Positions 37,694 to 51,090 of a stretch of DNA of 64,000 bases are shown in pieces. A program made the translations under genes and the position numbers. The stretch spans positions 7,130,001 to 7,194,000 of the forward strand of contig OX424564.1 of the NCBI GenBank assembly GCA_949152475.1, read 5' to 3'. Below the pieces are notes generated by a model. It did not search any database. It had not been told where the DNA came from and saw only the letters and a list, made by a program, of their open reading frames with translations. Every line of letters begins with the position of its first letter. Position 1 is the stretch's first letter. This DNA is from Terebella lapidaria. Its lineage: Eukaryota; Annelida; Polychaeta; Terebellida; Terebellidae.

Positions 37694-40199
37694 TACCCTC
37701 TCCATCTAGCATTCATAAGGAACACACACCATCATGAGCCCGGACCAAACTTTTCTAATTTGCCTAATGGTCAGGGTAACCAAGAGAGAAAATTGTTTTA
37801 CAACCCTTGCCCTGGGGCTGTGTGGGCTAATGCCCTAACCCAACACTGTGCAGTCAGTCAAATGCTTTAGGAAAATCATTTCTTGATAATAGGCACCTGT
37901 GAATCTATGTATTACGGGCAGCTATAAAAATGGTACAAGTTGAATGGACATCAGCAGTGTTACTGCTGGTTATGAATCAGTTTCATCTACTTAATGAGCA
38001 TATTATGCAAATTAGTCTGGCTAGTTTTGTTAATATATCATATATCAAGGGATGCACTTGAATTGTCAAAGGTTTTAACTTTCTTATGGGAACATTAGAA
38101 ATGTACTGACATGACTGCAATATCTAGATATATTTAAATAAATTTGTACTTCTTTAAAAAAAAAGTCTCCTATGATTGCGAGACATTGACATGTGCTTCC
38201 TTCAATGAAACTACTTTTTTTGACATCCCTATTTTATATAACCAATTTATATCCTGAAGATTTCACTTGTTGCACGCATGTGTATAAGCTGGTCATTTGA
38301 CTATTTCCTGTCTTCTGTGTTATTACAAAATGACAGTAAGTTTTAGTCGTCTATAATTACAAAGATCTACCAACAAAGCAGTCACGTAAGCAATCATCCC
38401 ACATTGGGCAGTTACAGCCCCGAGGCTTGATTCCTCTCCTTGCTTCTTTGTCTGTCCCTTGCGTTCCTTTTCCTGCTCAGAATTGAACGTTTCACAATAT
38501 AATTGCTTCTTACCGGACAGCAAATATGAACATTGAATGACAAATATCTGATAATTAAACACCAAGCTTTTAGAGAAGTGCCAAGATCTGCTGGTGTATT
38601 GTTACTGGATGCAGCAGCCCGTCTTTTATAAATACCCACTATATGACAGGTCTTACGTAATATTGAATCATCTCTGAGACAAAATGCCTCTGTTTTTGTG
38701 TGCACAAGGATTTTGTATTGAGTCATGTGACCAGAGATTCTGTTATCTTGTTACATAATCAAACTGACCATTCAAGTGGTCAAAAGGCATATTTATATGT
38801 ATATGGTTACAGTTCGGATGACAATGGAAAGTTAAATTATAAAATGAGCCATATATTATTACATTTCTGAAGAGGCCAACCAATGCCTGATGACAATGAT
38901 AGCCATTGTTATGGATGTGTTGTGGAATTTCTTTGAATGCTCTCTGCGAATCAATGAAACAAAATTGTAAGCTTGCATGACAATGGGATGGACTTTGTGA
39001 CTGTGAGTTGACAGTCGAGAGATGAGAATGAAATCATCCTTGCGTGACTCTTGACTAGATAATTGTGCAGTCTAATAAGCTGCAATCAAACGATACCTTC
39101 CACATGTGATCGTGTCCACCGTAGAGGCCACCAGGGAATACCATCAAGCAAGAAGTTGATGATGCTGCTTTTGGAAAACTTTAGTCTGTCAGAACTAGGT
39201 TAGTGTCTAGTAGATGTTCAGTGAGAAAATCGTAAAGCTTTTGTGGAAAATGTCATTTGTTAAAAATATATCATTTTTTACTAGCGACAACGACTTAAGA
39301 GAGTAGAGTGTTGTCTGTAATATGAGCAAGGCCGTGACTTGATAGGCGACAACATTAAATTATTGAAACGACCACGATATATTCTATTATATATGATTTC
39401 ATCGAAGCATGTCAACAATGACTATAAAAGTGACATGTAAATCAAATGTCCGTTGAAAGAAAAGTGCCGTCTTTAGATATTAAAGTCCCCGGGAATAACA
39501 AATGATAATAGATGACTGCGCTTGAGTTGACAGTAAATCAACGAGACCGTGGTGAATATAAACTATAAAACACTCAGACATGTATAATGTGCTGGTTTAT
39601 GCATTCCATGAATTTTAATACGTGTCTTTTCATCCTATACCAACATGACATCTCAGTAAAATTGATATATTTTGCTATAAGAGCTGTGAATGTTGTCCCC
39701 TTGCCACCCGTGCCTTGCCACACCTTTACTGCCTGCCGACAAATTCAACCCAATCATAAAATGCAAACACATAAACGAACTCTTGCTCTTCAACATAAGC
39801 TTTCTCCGTCAAGCACATTCCTCATTGGTTACTGCCCAAAGAAAATGAAAACGACAATCATGATATTGTAAATATAATATTTGCTCAGCATATAAAGGAG
39901 ATTATAAGTTGCTTTTCTTTGGTACATTGATATGAACTATATGGCTGTCTGTTTGCCCTCACAAAGTCAGGTACCAAATTTCCAAAGCAAACCATCACGT
40001 TACCGCCCGGTGTGTAGTGTGTTTTATTGTGGACAATAAAGCAGACAGAAATGTACATATATGGGGCTTAAAATACACCCTTGGGTATTATAGGAAATAA
40101 TGTTCCTCTATGTTCGCAGATTGGATGCACACTGTATGATAAATCTTTGAAGAATTTGTCATCGGGCTTATGTGACAATCTGTGCTGCTTCTACCCTGA

Positions 40200-40214
40200 C
40201 CCCCCCCCCCCCCC
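40200..40214. repeat. Poly(C) tract, C15, followed by CT-rich sequence
   Basis: Uninterrupted C run ending in TCTCTCCCTCCC. Confidence 0.95.
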
Positions 40215-43200
40215 TCTCTCCCTCCCACAATGAGATCACCCAGGAGGAGACAATCTTCCAAGACACACAGTTTGTTTAGGAAATGAAATATAAACCTTAA
40301 TCAATGCCGTGCCTTCAATGCAGTCGCTTGTTTGGGTAAAAACTAGGGGCGGAATAAAGAAAGCATATAACCAATAACAAGTTTATGTTTTTATGTGACA
40401 GAGGAAGACAGTGTGCCCGAGAATTGTACATTAGTCCATCAGTGAGGTGTCAGGGTATGTCCGGTCATTCCGAGCCGGATACTTTCTCTGTTATATTGTC
40501 CGCTGTGAGATATCTCATGTGGGCTTGATATGTTTACAAAGCATGATATATGCATGGCAAAAATTATTTGTCTAAGAGATGATGAATGAATTGAAAATTT
40601 TGCGTTCTAGAAGTATTTTTGACGATGTTTGTGGTCTTAGAATTCCAAGAAGAACTAACAATGAAGCTAAATAGAGCAAACGGTACAGATTTGACCTTTT
40701 CACTTGCATCTATATGTATGTCATGAATGGCAATATATAACAGAGAAATTATCAGTGAGTGATAATGTCAAAAATCAGAGTGATCGTTCCTACACAGTGA
40801 TGAATAGATTGCATTGATTTTGGGAGACATTATCCCGACTTCAGCAATTGCTCCGTGGAGTCTTCCCTTCATTCGATCCCTGTCCCATCATGGTATGATT
40901 CCATCAAAGTTCCAGTAACAGATCTTCCTCCATGCGTAAGCATGTCATGTTGAGGGGTGAGGGTCCGGACTTACACACGGAAAGGTTTAACCCCGACACG
41001 ACCTTTTCTCCGGATGGTCGGGATTCTGTCCTCTTTGGGGAATTGTCGGCAATGTCATATTTGACTGGAGTGGCACATCAAGCGAGTTTTGACCAGGCGA
41101 GGTTGACAGGATGTGAATTTGTGAAGGGACCCGGTGACAACCGTCGTAAAAAGGTTCTTTGCAGGGAAGCGGACGCAGTGAGGGATACACACACACACAC
41201 GCGAGGGAGCGAAGACGATAGGAATTTGTCGTCGGGAGAAACCGGTCGGAATTCCCGGGTCGCAAGGATCTGGAGTCACCTGACGGGGGCAAGAGACTAT
41301 TGACTTTTGGCTCGCACCCTGAGAGTCACCCCCGACATTTCTCGACTCCCATCTTCCATGCAGTGCCTCTCACGGTGCCATATTCCCTCCGTCCCTGCCC
41401 CCTCGCTTTTCCCCAGCCGACCAAACGTCAGGCCACCGTTCATTTCTGATTTGACAAGATGATAAAAAGTATTTGTCAACCATGAAAGGTTGATCGGATA
41501 TGGACTATTTTCATGGAGGCAAAATTTGATCAGCTAATGTCGGGTGACAGGGAAGAGCAGGGGACGGGAAGACGAGAGCTCAAGGGGGGTAGGGAATACG
41601 GGAGGGAGAGAGGTGGAGTGTAGGGGATCTCAAAAGTGCCAGACCTATTAGTTTGTCATAACTCTCAGTGGAAAGGAATATGTGTGTATTGGAGGCTGGG
41701 TTGAGGAAGTTTGTCAGGATGGCAGGGTGAGAGGTTCAGAGAGCTGAGAGGGTGACGTGCACACGGACCGACGGTACGTGCTTCCACACCATCGCTAGGG
41801 GCGACCATCCTTCAGAATGCGTGAGACAATAAAAGACTCACATTTAATAACCGACTGAATCCCTTTGATTTGGCAGGAGACATAATCCTCCCCACTTAGA
41901 GAGTCAGGGACTATGGCTTCCTAATGTCTCTGGGGAGGAGAGGAGGGTAGGGAAGTGGTGGGGGAAGGAAGGACTGGGGTTTGGATATAACTTGCAAAGC
42001 TGATAGATGTCCCTTTCATATACACAGCTAGAAATTAGAAATTAAGTAGCAAGAAGAGTATAAAAGAATCACAGTGATGATTGACCAGTGGAATATTAAT
42101 CTGCTTATAAATTAATTTTCTAGCTTGGGCCATTTCGTGCATAGTTGCCATGGTGATTTTGGTAACAATGCCACGAGTTGCTGAGTGATGACGGTGACAT
42201 GACATGGTACATCAATGACACTGAAAGAAACCATGGAGGGGTCTTAACCATTTGGTCAACTAATAGATTTCTGGGAAGGATACTACCTGTCCCATAAATT
42301 TATTAAGGTCCTTGCCTTTCGGCTATGCATGGTGAGATTTGTTAGTAGGCTTTGCTGTGTCTGGCAGACCTTGGGAACTGTCATATGGACATTTATCTGA
42401 TGGCTTGTGCATTTTACTGGTGTCTCCAATATAAGTTACATGTATTGTTCTTGGAGATAACCCCTTAAAGGTCAGTCAAGGTCAGGGGACTTGGAAGAGG
42501 TGACGAACATGGAGAAAGGGGGTCTTGATAGAGGTGATGGAACCATGGTATAGGGGTGATCTCAACATGCCGTGAAGTGTCAAAGTATGATAGAATTTAT
42601 CGGCATGAATGAAGTTAGGTCAACGGTTTGGTATTTCACAAGTCAGAAAGATGATTCCCGAAGAAACCAAGTACAGAATAAAGGCCCATCATTAATCAGT
42701 CTGGTACATTGCGAATTTGAGTAAAAAAAAACTCACGTAAGGACGTGGGAATATTTTTACGCTAGATATATATCTGTCGGATTAGCATCAAGTTTTTTGT
42801 CCATTGAGAAAATCCTCACGCTGCTACGTCAATTCTTGGTACTTTGATGAGTTTTCGGTGATGTTCACAGCAGCATTTCAAACTGTTCCAGTACATCAAG
42901 ATCTTCCAAGTTTCGTTTGTGGATAGATTGAAACACGATGAAGACGACTAAGTGCATTTGCTTGTGTCGTAGGGTTATATGTCATGTCGTAGGGGCGCCG
43001 AACATGATGCCCGTCTTGGTATAATTGACTGTGTAATTCAGTGGATATTCGCCAGGTGGCAGGTCAATCAGGTTCAAACATGTGCGTGGCAATTATCGCA
43101 CGTAAAGCCGTGGGGTTTGTATGGGTGACAATGGCTTATTTGACAATGGCATTATGATCAGCTCACTAAATGTGGGGCCAGACCTGATTTATGGCAGCAA

Positions 43201-44344
43201 CCTCCCGATTTCACGAGAAGTCGTACAAACTTGCTTGGGATTTATCTAGAGTCAACCCCCAGCAAGTTCGCGTAAGGCTATTTTTTTTTTCATTTCCACA
43301 TTGATGCCCGTCAGAAAAATCCTAACTCGAACATTTTGTCACTAGTTCAGGTAAGAAGATTCTACATAAAATTTGCCAACATGTGCCGGCCTGGAAACAG
43401 GGGGAAAGTTGGCATCTTGATCAAATGAATTATTCTCAGGCACTCTGAAGAAATCTGTTCAATAGAATCGGGTATACTGTAGGATACTATCATGTACTAT
43501 AGGTTTATCTCAACAAAACGACGCGCTATGTCGTAAAATGCGGACTGTGAGAATCAACACGTGACATCCTGACATCGGGCATGGACACATATACTGATAT
43601 ATACCGTTTGTCAAAAGTATGCATGCAACTATTTTCACTCAATTCTTAGTGTGTATTTGCATAAAAGGTACAACAATGCAGCAGTCATGATAGTGATGGA
43701 ATGCAGGTGTAAATCGTGTTTTGGAAATATTGAACGCAGTTTGATGATTTGATGTTAACGTGTAGATCTACATGATGTAATAATTTTCTTTGGTAATATT
43801 ACATGTCAAATCAACACTAATCAACTCCCAGAATACACCCACTGCTGTTTTTCATTATAGAATTTGATTACCTAACCACTAAGTTACAATTGTATCATGT
43901 GTATATATATGATTATCCAGTTTATAACCTACCATTAAGTTTCTGTGTGAGATAAGACTAGTACAAGTGTATAGCTTACACACACACACTCTCATCGATT
44001 TAACTTTCATAGACATGATCGAATCAATTTAGAAATGATCAGCGTTTACTAGTACACTATTTTTTCCCCCTGACATGGATAAGTGACAAAACGCTGTGGT
44101 GATGCTTTTCCTGACGAGCAACAGTGAGGCAAAAAAGAGAAAGTTGTGAGTGTGAAAGTTAAGAAGGGTTATGATAAACTGATGGCGCTTTTGCTGGAAA
44201 TTCAACCACGACGCGCTACCTCCCTGGATCATCTCAGACTTTTGCCGAAATGTGTGTACGTGAACAATCCATGGCTGAATGGGCTGCAATGGTTTAGTGA
44301 CTGTGCGAGTCGATGGTGGGGGTGGAGTTGATGGGGGTGGAGGA

Positions 44345-44358
44345 GGGGGGGGGGGGGG
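44345..44358. repeat. Poly(G) tract, G14
   Basis: Uninterrupted G run. The proline-run open frames on the minus strand here are only its translation. Confidence 0.95.
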
Positions 44359-44966
44359 AATGTGTGGGCGGGTAGCAGAATAGCTGGTTATAAGCGTGCG
44401 TTTGATTCTGTGTACTGACGAGGGGGCGGTAAGTAAAAGGGAGAGAAGACCAGAGGGGACGCCGCTCGTCCGTCCGTCCATCCATCCGTGCATGTATCAC
44501 TGCAGCCAAAAATACATAGGAGAGATCTCTCATGTTTTTCTGTTGTTGCAGATGAATATAATGTATGTTTGTACATTTGTAGGATGCACGTGATTTGGCC
44601 GTGATTTGGCCGACGAGAAGCCGGCTAGTGGCGTGTGCATTGTATGTTTTCTGGCCAACTTCAAGGTCTGCAGTTCTCTCTCGGATTCCCGTAAGAGAAA
44701 TTTCGCGACAGAGCCAACGCCGGGAAGACAAGACAACAGCCCATTCAGTTTTCAGACACGCAAGGAACCTGGAGAATTGATCCAGTGGAGAAAGGTTTTC
44801 AGATGATGTTCATGGTATGCGAAATGGAGTCGTTACCGTGACGCCAACCGAGCTTCCCTCATTTACCATGACAGATCCATTATCATGCTGGGTCAAAAAG
44901 TTTATAGGCTCTGACCAGAGACAACACCCAATACACAAGGCCATTTGGTACAAATACACAGTACGC

Positions 44967-45010
44967 GTTGAACCAGAAACCCATAAGCTCTTATGGGTTT
45001 GTGGTTGAAC
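44967..45010. repeat. Hairpin with 21-bp arms
   Basis: GTTGAACCAGAAACCCATAAG (44967-44987) pairs with CTTATGGGTTTGTGGTTGAAC (44990-45010) with two mismatches and a 2-nt loop. The loop is too short for a normal microRNA precursor. A related hairpin (AGAAACCCAT / ATGGGTTTCT) lies 2.1 kb away at 47115-47143. Confidence 0.8.
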
Positions 45011-47114
45011 TTATTTCAGTCGTTTTGAAGTTTAATATTCAGTGCCAATAAATTTATATCGTTGGAACTAAATAGCTAAAAAAAAAAACTAATTTGAATG
45101 ATGCACACGAGGTGTATATATAGACATAATGGTGTATAATTTTGCCTTGGCTTGTACATGTACATGTACCAACGACTAAATTTGGAAATAGTGGTGTACT
45201 CGCCAGAATTATGATAAAACTGTGCACTGCATGTGCCTCTCATAATGCAGCTATATATTTGGACATCCATTGGAATCCCAAGAGTCCCCGCAGAATCAGA
45301 TTGAGAATATATATATGAAAGGTTTTACATACAAACTAAGTAACAAGTGGATAGGAGGGACAAAAAACAATTAGCATGTGAAATCAATCAAGATGGACGA
45401 CAAAAAAATAAAGTATTGAACCAAAATAACGTGTATGTACAATGTAATACTGTGCAATTTTGTTGTGAATCCTATACATTGTAAATGGTAGAAATTATGG
45501 AATGAAGTTCGATCAATGAAACCAGAAAAACGTAAGAGAGACTCTTTATGTATTTCTGATGAAACCTAATATTACAGTTTACTCCTATGTTCCATAAAAG
45601 ACAACACACCAGTTTAACATGAGTTTGACCAAATTATTTCAGTTCTCACAAAATATTGGACAGTATACTAGTCTTATTGGGTCACACATGTGTATCATCG
45701 AACTGTTACAAATATTACAAAGTGAATTGTGCACAATGTGCAAGGATGATGGAGCTTGCAGCGAACTTTCAACAGGCATTTCAGTACACTGTACAGTCAA
45801 ACTACTACGATTGACGATGTGAACATGTAGATCCGTTAACGTATATTATCAACAGGCACTATTAGACAACATACTCGTAAAATGAAATGATTGGTTACTG
45901 GTAATACTCAACCGTGATCTGTTTGTTTCATGTCAAAGTTATGAACAATTCAGTTGCTCTTAATAGTATAGTTTATTTACTCTGAATGCATAAAATGGTA
46001 ACACATGGAGTAGTATGTTCTATATTATTATAAGAGAAACAAACAACTAAACTCACTTCAGTAAAACAATTCAATTTTAGTTTCCCCAACAGGAAAAAAT
46101 TTGAATGTAGTAGTTCTTTGATAATTTACCATAGAATTTTCATTACTATATCATATTCCAACTTCACTACAAGAGTCGACTTGGATCCATACTGAAGCGG
46201 CTGATGCTGTCATACTTGTTCCATTTGCTGGCGGTACATAAATTTTTGACAGGGTCGAAACAGAAATCTGACGCAATTACATGAGCTTTTTACTCACGGA
46301 TTACTCAACGCTTTCATGATGACTAGACACTAATGTAACTGTGTAAGATCGCCAAAAGTTGAGGACAATACATATCCGAACAACATTCATTACTAGTGTA
46401 CGGTTCCATTCCTTCGTGAATGGAAAACGTTGGTTATCAATGAGACTGATACTCAGCAACATCGAGTAGAGCTGTCCATACTGACCTCAACACCTTAACC
46501 CTGCACATCGTATGCAGAAACCAATAGAGATTCACAAGTACATATACGTGTACGTGTGTTAACCTTCGCCCGACAGTTACATTTGAATTGATTCGATATT
46601 TTAGAATATATATCTAGAGAAGATTACATGTAGGTGACTCAATAGTTATGTACAGTTTTCAATAAATCGAACAAAGTGGAAAACGTGTGGTAAAAAGGAA
46701 CACAGTCTCCATTTCCTTATAATCCATTAATATGTAGGCCCTCTGCGTATCTTAGCAGAAACTCGTAGAACATCAATGTGTCTAAAAAGATTATACCTGA
46801 GTAACTTTTGATTCGAGTTGAAGATAGAAAACTGCAACAAATATCATGACAGAGCAGTGTTCACATACATGAACATGTATCTGAACGGACAGAGGGAGAG
46901 ATGGATGAACAATATCTTTCAAGTACACAATATATTTCTGTGGAGAAAGGGACAGTGTGTATAATCACCCTTACCTCCAACTTCACACACCCAAACATAC
47001 ATGAGGTGCTTGCTGCTCAGAGAAACCTGACCAGTAAATCCAGCATGGTAAGTACTAGTATTACAATCTGATCAAAAGGGGTCATTTCATTTTCATATCC
47101 CTTGTACATTCAAG

Positions 47115-47143
47115 CAGAAACCCATCTCTCTTATGGGTTTCTG
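47115..47143. repeat. Hairpin CAGAAACCCAT / ATGGGTTTCTG
   Basis: Perfect 11-bp arms with a 7-nt loop (CTCTCTT). It shares its arm sequence with the hairpin at 44967. Confidence 0.85.
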
Positions 47144-47190
47144 AGTCAAGCAAATCCATTCAATTGTATTCGATGAGGAAATCCCCAATA

Positions 47191-47272
47191 CACAGCCAAT
47201 AAATTCACACTTTATTGTATGTTCATTTTCACATACGTATTGTTTATTTACAATACCAAATTATTGGCTGTG
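47191..47272. repeat. Hairpin CACAGCCAATAA / TTATTGGCTGTG
   Basis: Arms of about 15 bp (47191-47205 and 47258-47272) enclose about 50 nt of AT-rich sequence. It lies directly after the hairpin at 47115, within the candidate 6.5-kb element. Confidence 0.75.
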
Positions 47273-47494
47273 TTTCGTCCCGTTATACGTTAGTGGCCCA
47301 TACAGTCTGTCCAGGACTCGTCAGTTGGGTGCAGACCATTAACTTGAGCCAATCCTTCACTATCGTGCAAACAGCAACAAATTTGATATTTTATGGATAA
47401 ACTGATCCAAAATATTCAACAATTGAGTAATTTGACATGCACGTTTACATTGAACAATTATTTTGATCATTGAACGTGTCATACTGAAACAAAA

Positions 47495-47770
47495 TCTTAA
47501 GTAATCAGTGTGCTCCAAATGACGTAACACTTGATTAACATGCATACTCTCCCACAATCGATGTCTTAAGTAATAAGTGTGCTACAAATAAAGTAACACT
47601 TAATTAACATGCATACTCTCTCACAATTGATGTCTTAAGTAATAAGTGTGCTACAAATGAAGTAACACCTAATTAACATGCTTACTCTCTCACAATTGAT
47701 GTCTTAAGTAATAAGTGTGCTACAAATGATATGAAACTTGATTAATTAACAAGCATACTTTCCCACAATT
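47495..47770 (+). repeat. Minisatellite, four units of 69 bp
   Basis: Units begin TCTTAAGTAATAAGTGTGCT at 47495, 47564, 47633 and 47702, exactly 69 bp apart. Units 2 and 3 are nearly identical, while unit 1 and the second half of unit 4 are more diverged, the usual pattern of array edges. Confidence 0.95.
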
Positions 47771-48332
47771 TTTTTTTGAGGAGTGTTATGTGTAATTTGC
47801 CAGGGTTTTTTTTTCCAGGGGCGTTTGAAGACAATTTGACCAAGAAAAGTTTCTGTGGGGCTTAACTGCACTCTCCAAAATAATTGTTAACTACCATGAT
47901 AACGGTTGATGAACATTTGTCCAAAATTTAATATAAAATATAAAACATAACTTGTGTTCTTTGCAAACACCAAATTCAATATTCAAGGGTAAATTGACTG
48001 ATATTTGTATAAAATACCAGTCTATATTCTAGATAGTTCCATAATACTGGTATGCTTAGTAGTCTCTGTCATTGTTGTAAAGATGCCATTTTGTGTAGGT
48101 ACAGAATCAATTAAATATATACACATCATTTGCTTCTCAAATGTACGATTTATGGCACTCCCTGCCTCGACAATGCGCGGCCCTGTGCAAGTCTGTACAT
48201 TACTGTAAATGCACGTGAATACTGCACACACAGACGGATGGATGCTCTGTTGACAACGAACCCTCCCATTCACCTCCACAGTTAATAGGCTACAGGGGTG
48301 ATGTAACCATTCTCTGTGCTGGCAGAGATGGT

Positions 48333-48347
48333 GGGGGGGGGGGGGGG
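48333..48347. repeat. Poly(G) tract, G15
   Basis: Uninterrupted run of fifteen G. Confidence 0.95.
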
Positions 48348-48623
48348 CAGGGGGGAGGTCGTATGCTGACATACTAGTCAAAGCCTACGATATTTGAAGG
48401 ACTGTTTAGATTCCCGTTAAATATAACTTCATGGGTTCTTCAGGCTTTTTCCAGGGGTGGGTGCGACCCTAATAAATATTTATTGATGAATGTGCATTGA
48501 ATGTTGGATATTGATACATGTGGGAGGCGGGTGAGGGAGGGGGGACACCATCTGGTTAATTATTCATAAGTTATGACGTAGTTTATCTGCTTAGCCAATG
48601 AAAGGCTGTTCTTGCAAACCTCA

Positions 48624-48653
48624 CCCCCCCCCCCCCACACACACACACACAAA
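48624..48653. repeat. Poly(C) tract C13 joined to (AC)n
   Basis: Thirteen C followed directly by eight AC dinucleotides. Confidence 0.95.
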
Positions 48654-51090
48654 AGCACAGGATGAAAATGGCGAATATATACCAATCTTCCGATCTGACA
48701 CAGTCGAAGTGACACGATGCCGTCGAGATTTTTTAAACTGAACATTCTGTTTTAGATAAGCTAGCTTTGCAAAGACAGGTCATTATGTACACGGCTGATA
48801 TAAACTTGTTTCAGTTGGTGGTAGACCGGGAAGGTGAGGGGATGGGGGTTGATTTGAACTACTAGTGGCAGTAGAATCTGGCAACTAAGCCGGTGTTAGA
48901 TCCCGCCCCCACCGGAACTGTGAATAACAAGCCGTGAAATTTGTCCACCGCCAGGAATCACATATATAGATACTTGTATGTTGAAAACAGTTGCAAATCT
49001 AACGATTTTGCGTGGTGTTCTTTTGACTGATGATCTTCCTGTATTGCGCCATCTGGTGAATGTATTTAGCATTGATGTAATTTGGGGCAATTCATGGTCA
49101 CCTTGATCGCAAGTGCTGCCTCTGGCGGGAGAAATAATCTCCTGCCTAACCGACAGGAATTTATCTAGCGTAAAAATATTCTCACGTCCTTACGTGAGGT
49201 TTTTTTTTCTCAAATGCGCAATGTTCCAGACTGTTAATAGAGAGAGTGGAGGTCATTCTATGCCATCTGATTTATGATGTTTATAGTATTTTGTGGTTTC
49301 ATCATTTATCATTTCGCTATCTTTTGTATGGGTTTCTTGTTTGTTGGAAAGTGTTAATGGAAGTTAGCACGGCCTTGCGGTGAGTTGTAAGAGTGCAGAG
49401 AAAATTTGACAAGGGCGACCATGTACTTTTCGCTATTTTTCACAAGGTATTTATGATCATTCATTTCTTTCCATTCTTCTCAGTTTGATGGCAGACATTA
49501 AGCATTATATATTTCAATAACATTTTCATAAACATTTGGTTGGCTGACCAAGGACAACAGTAGACTGGATGGCAATACCCAGGAGAATTAATGGCCTGAG
49601 CTGGGATGGGTTGGTGGGTGGGTGGTGCGAAAACCTAAAGGACAAAATGAGCAGTTACAGGTGAAAAAATAACTCACCGGCCCCTGCCATAAAGAGCCTC
49701 GCGCGATGAAAATGAGCTTCTTAATGCATTTTAGTAAAATTCTACAGGAAGATTTATTGTTTTTTTGCCTTCATAAATGTCAAGCGGTGAATGAACGTGG
49801 TCGAAGGCCTTGTGTGACTCCGTGTGTTCTTGTGATGGTTAGTGTCTGCTTCCTTGAAGCGTCGTGAGCCACTGAAGGGTGAATTAAAGTAATATCTATT
49901 CTATACTGGGAGTTACAATTCACAGTGTATGACATTGAAAAAAAAAGGATGATAACTTGCGACTTGCATTGATAAAGGTAAAGCTGAGAAATATATTATG
50001 ACAACATCCTAATAAATATTCTGGCGAGAACAAAAGCAGTAAATCTGAGTGACTCGTTTGGTTCAAAATGCGAGGTACGTGATTAAAAATTTGAAACTTT
50101 ATATTAAACACAATGGATGAACTGATTCATGGACTTGTCTCTGAAATAAGTACACATGTCAATCTAAAAATAGATCTGCATCTACCTGTTTAGAATTTCA
50201 TTATAACGGTACCTAACACAAAAGCACGCTTTTGCATATTAATTACCACTATGTTTCAAGGGGGTCATGTTTAATCATGGTTTTGCACCAAAGCATTCAA
50301 CTGTCAGTTGTTGAGTATTTGCCCAGTTGTTTTGCGCCTCTAGGCGACTATGGGCTATGCTTGACTTCTTTCTTCCACTCAATAGATGCAGAATATGTTG
50401 ATTGGTTGTTTCTGATCATGATATGAACAGTTTATAATGAGGTATGTTCTGATTTTGATTGGCTTGCCCCAGACATGCGTGTCCAGTAGCCTGGAGCTCT
50501 GTTATACCTGGTAGTTATAGCAGGGAGGAATGAGGGGATAGGGGTGAAATATTTGTGATTAACAGGCAATGTTAATTGTATCCCCCGAACGAAGTTCGGC
50601 GGATACTATGGATTTGTCTTCGTCGCGCCGCGTCCGCGTCCGCAGACACTTTCTTGTGAACGCGCTACAGGTTGCAAATCTTAACCGATTCTAATAATTT
50701 TTTATACAGACACATCTTATGGTAAGATCCCGACACCAATCGATTTTGGTTGCCATAGCAACCAAATTGGCCGATTGGCGACACATTTTGTTCTCAAATT
50801 AGCCTGTTTAACACACATGGCTTGTGAACGCTCTACGGGTGGGAGTTTTCAATGAATGATGATGAAATCGCACAGACTCGAAGAGAAAGGGCCTCACACG
50901 AAACCTATCGTTTTTCAGAATGATCTAATAAATATTAACTACTTAACGGACTAACTTATTACGACCATTAAAATGCCGACTTGAACATCTGTGATCAATC
51001 CAATACCCTGTACTAGGAAAACAAATAACACTGCATTCTTGTTCAGAATGGAGAACTGATGTTTTTAGTGAAAACAGATCGATATTATCG

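Larger units (their letters stand above)
42697..49233. mobile_element. Candidate 6.5-kb element bounded by ~90-bp inverted repeats and TTAAT direct repeats
   Basis: 42697-42786 and 49145-49233 are inverted copies of one another with only a handful of differences. Reading inward both give CAGTCTGG, then a run of nine A, then CTCACGTAAGGACGTG, then AATATTTTTACGCTAGATA and CTGTCGG. Immediately outside, TTAAT occurs on both sides in the same orientation (42692-42696 and 49234-49238), as a target duplication would. The interior has no transposase-like frame and looks like ordinary intron. It may be a decayed or non-autonomous DNA transposon, or two separate small elements in opposite orientation. 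The direct repeats favour the first reading. Confidence 0.5.

Noticed and set aside
44029-44493. 154-codon minus-strand frame with a proline run
   Set aside because: The proline run is the translation of the G14 tract, and several overlapping frames exist with no family resemblance.
44967-45010. Possible microRNA precursor
   Set aside because: The loop is only about 2 nt and the stem is almost perfectly paired to the tip, unlike a microRNA hairpin.
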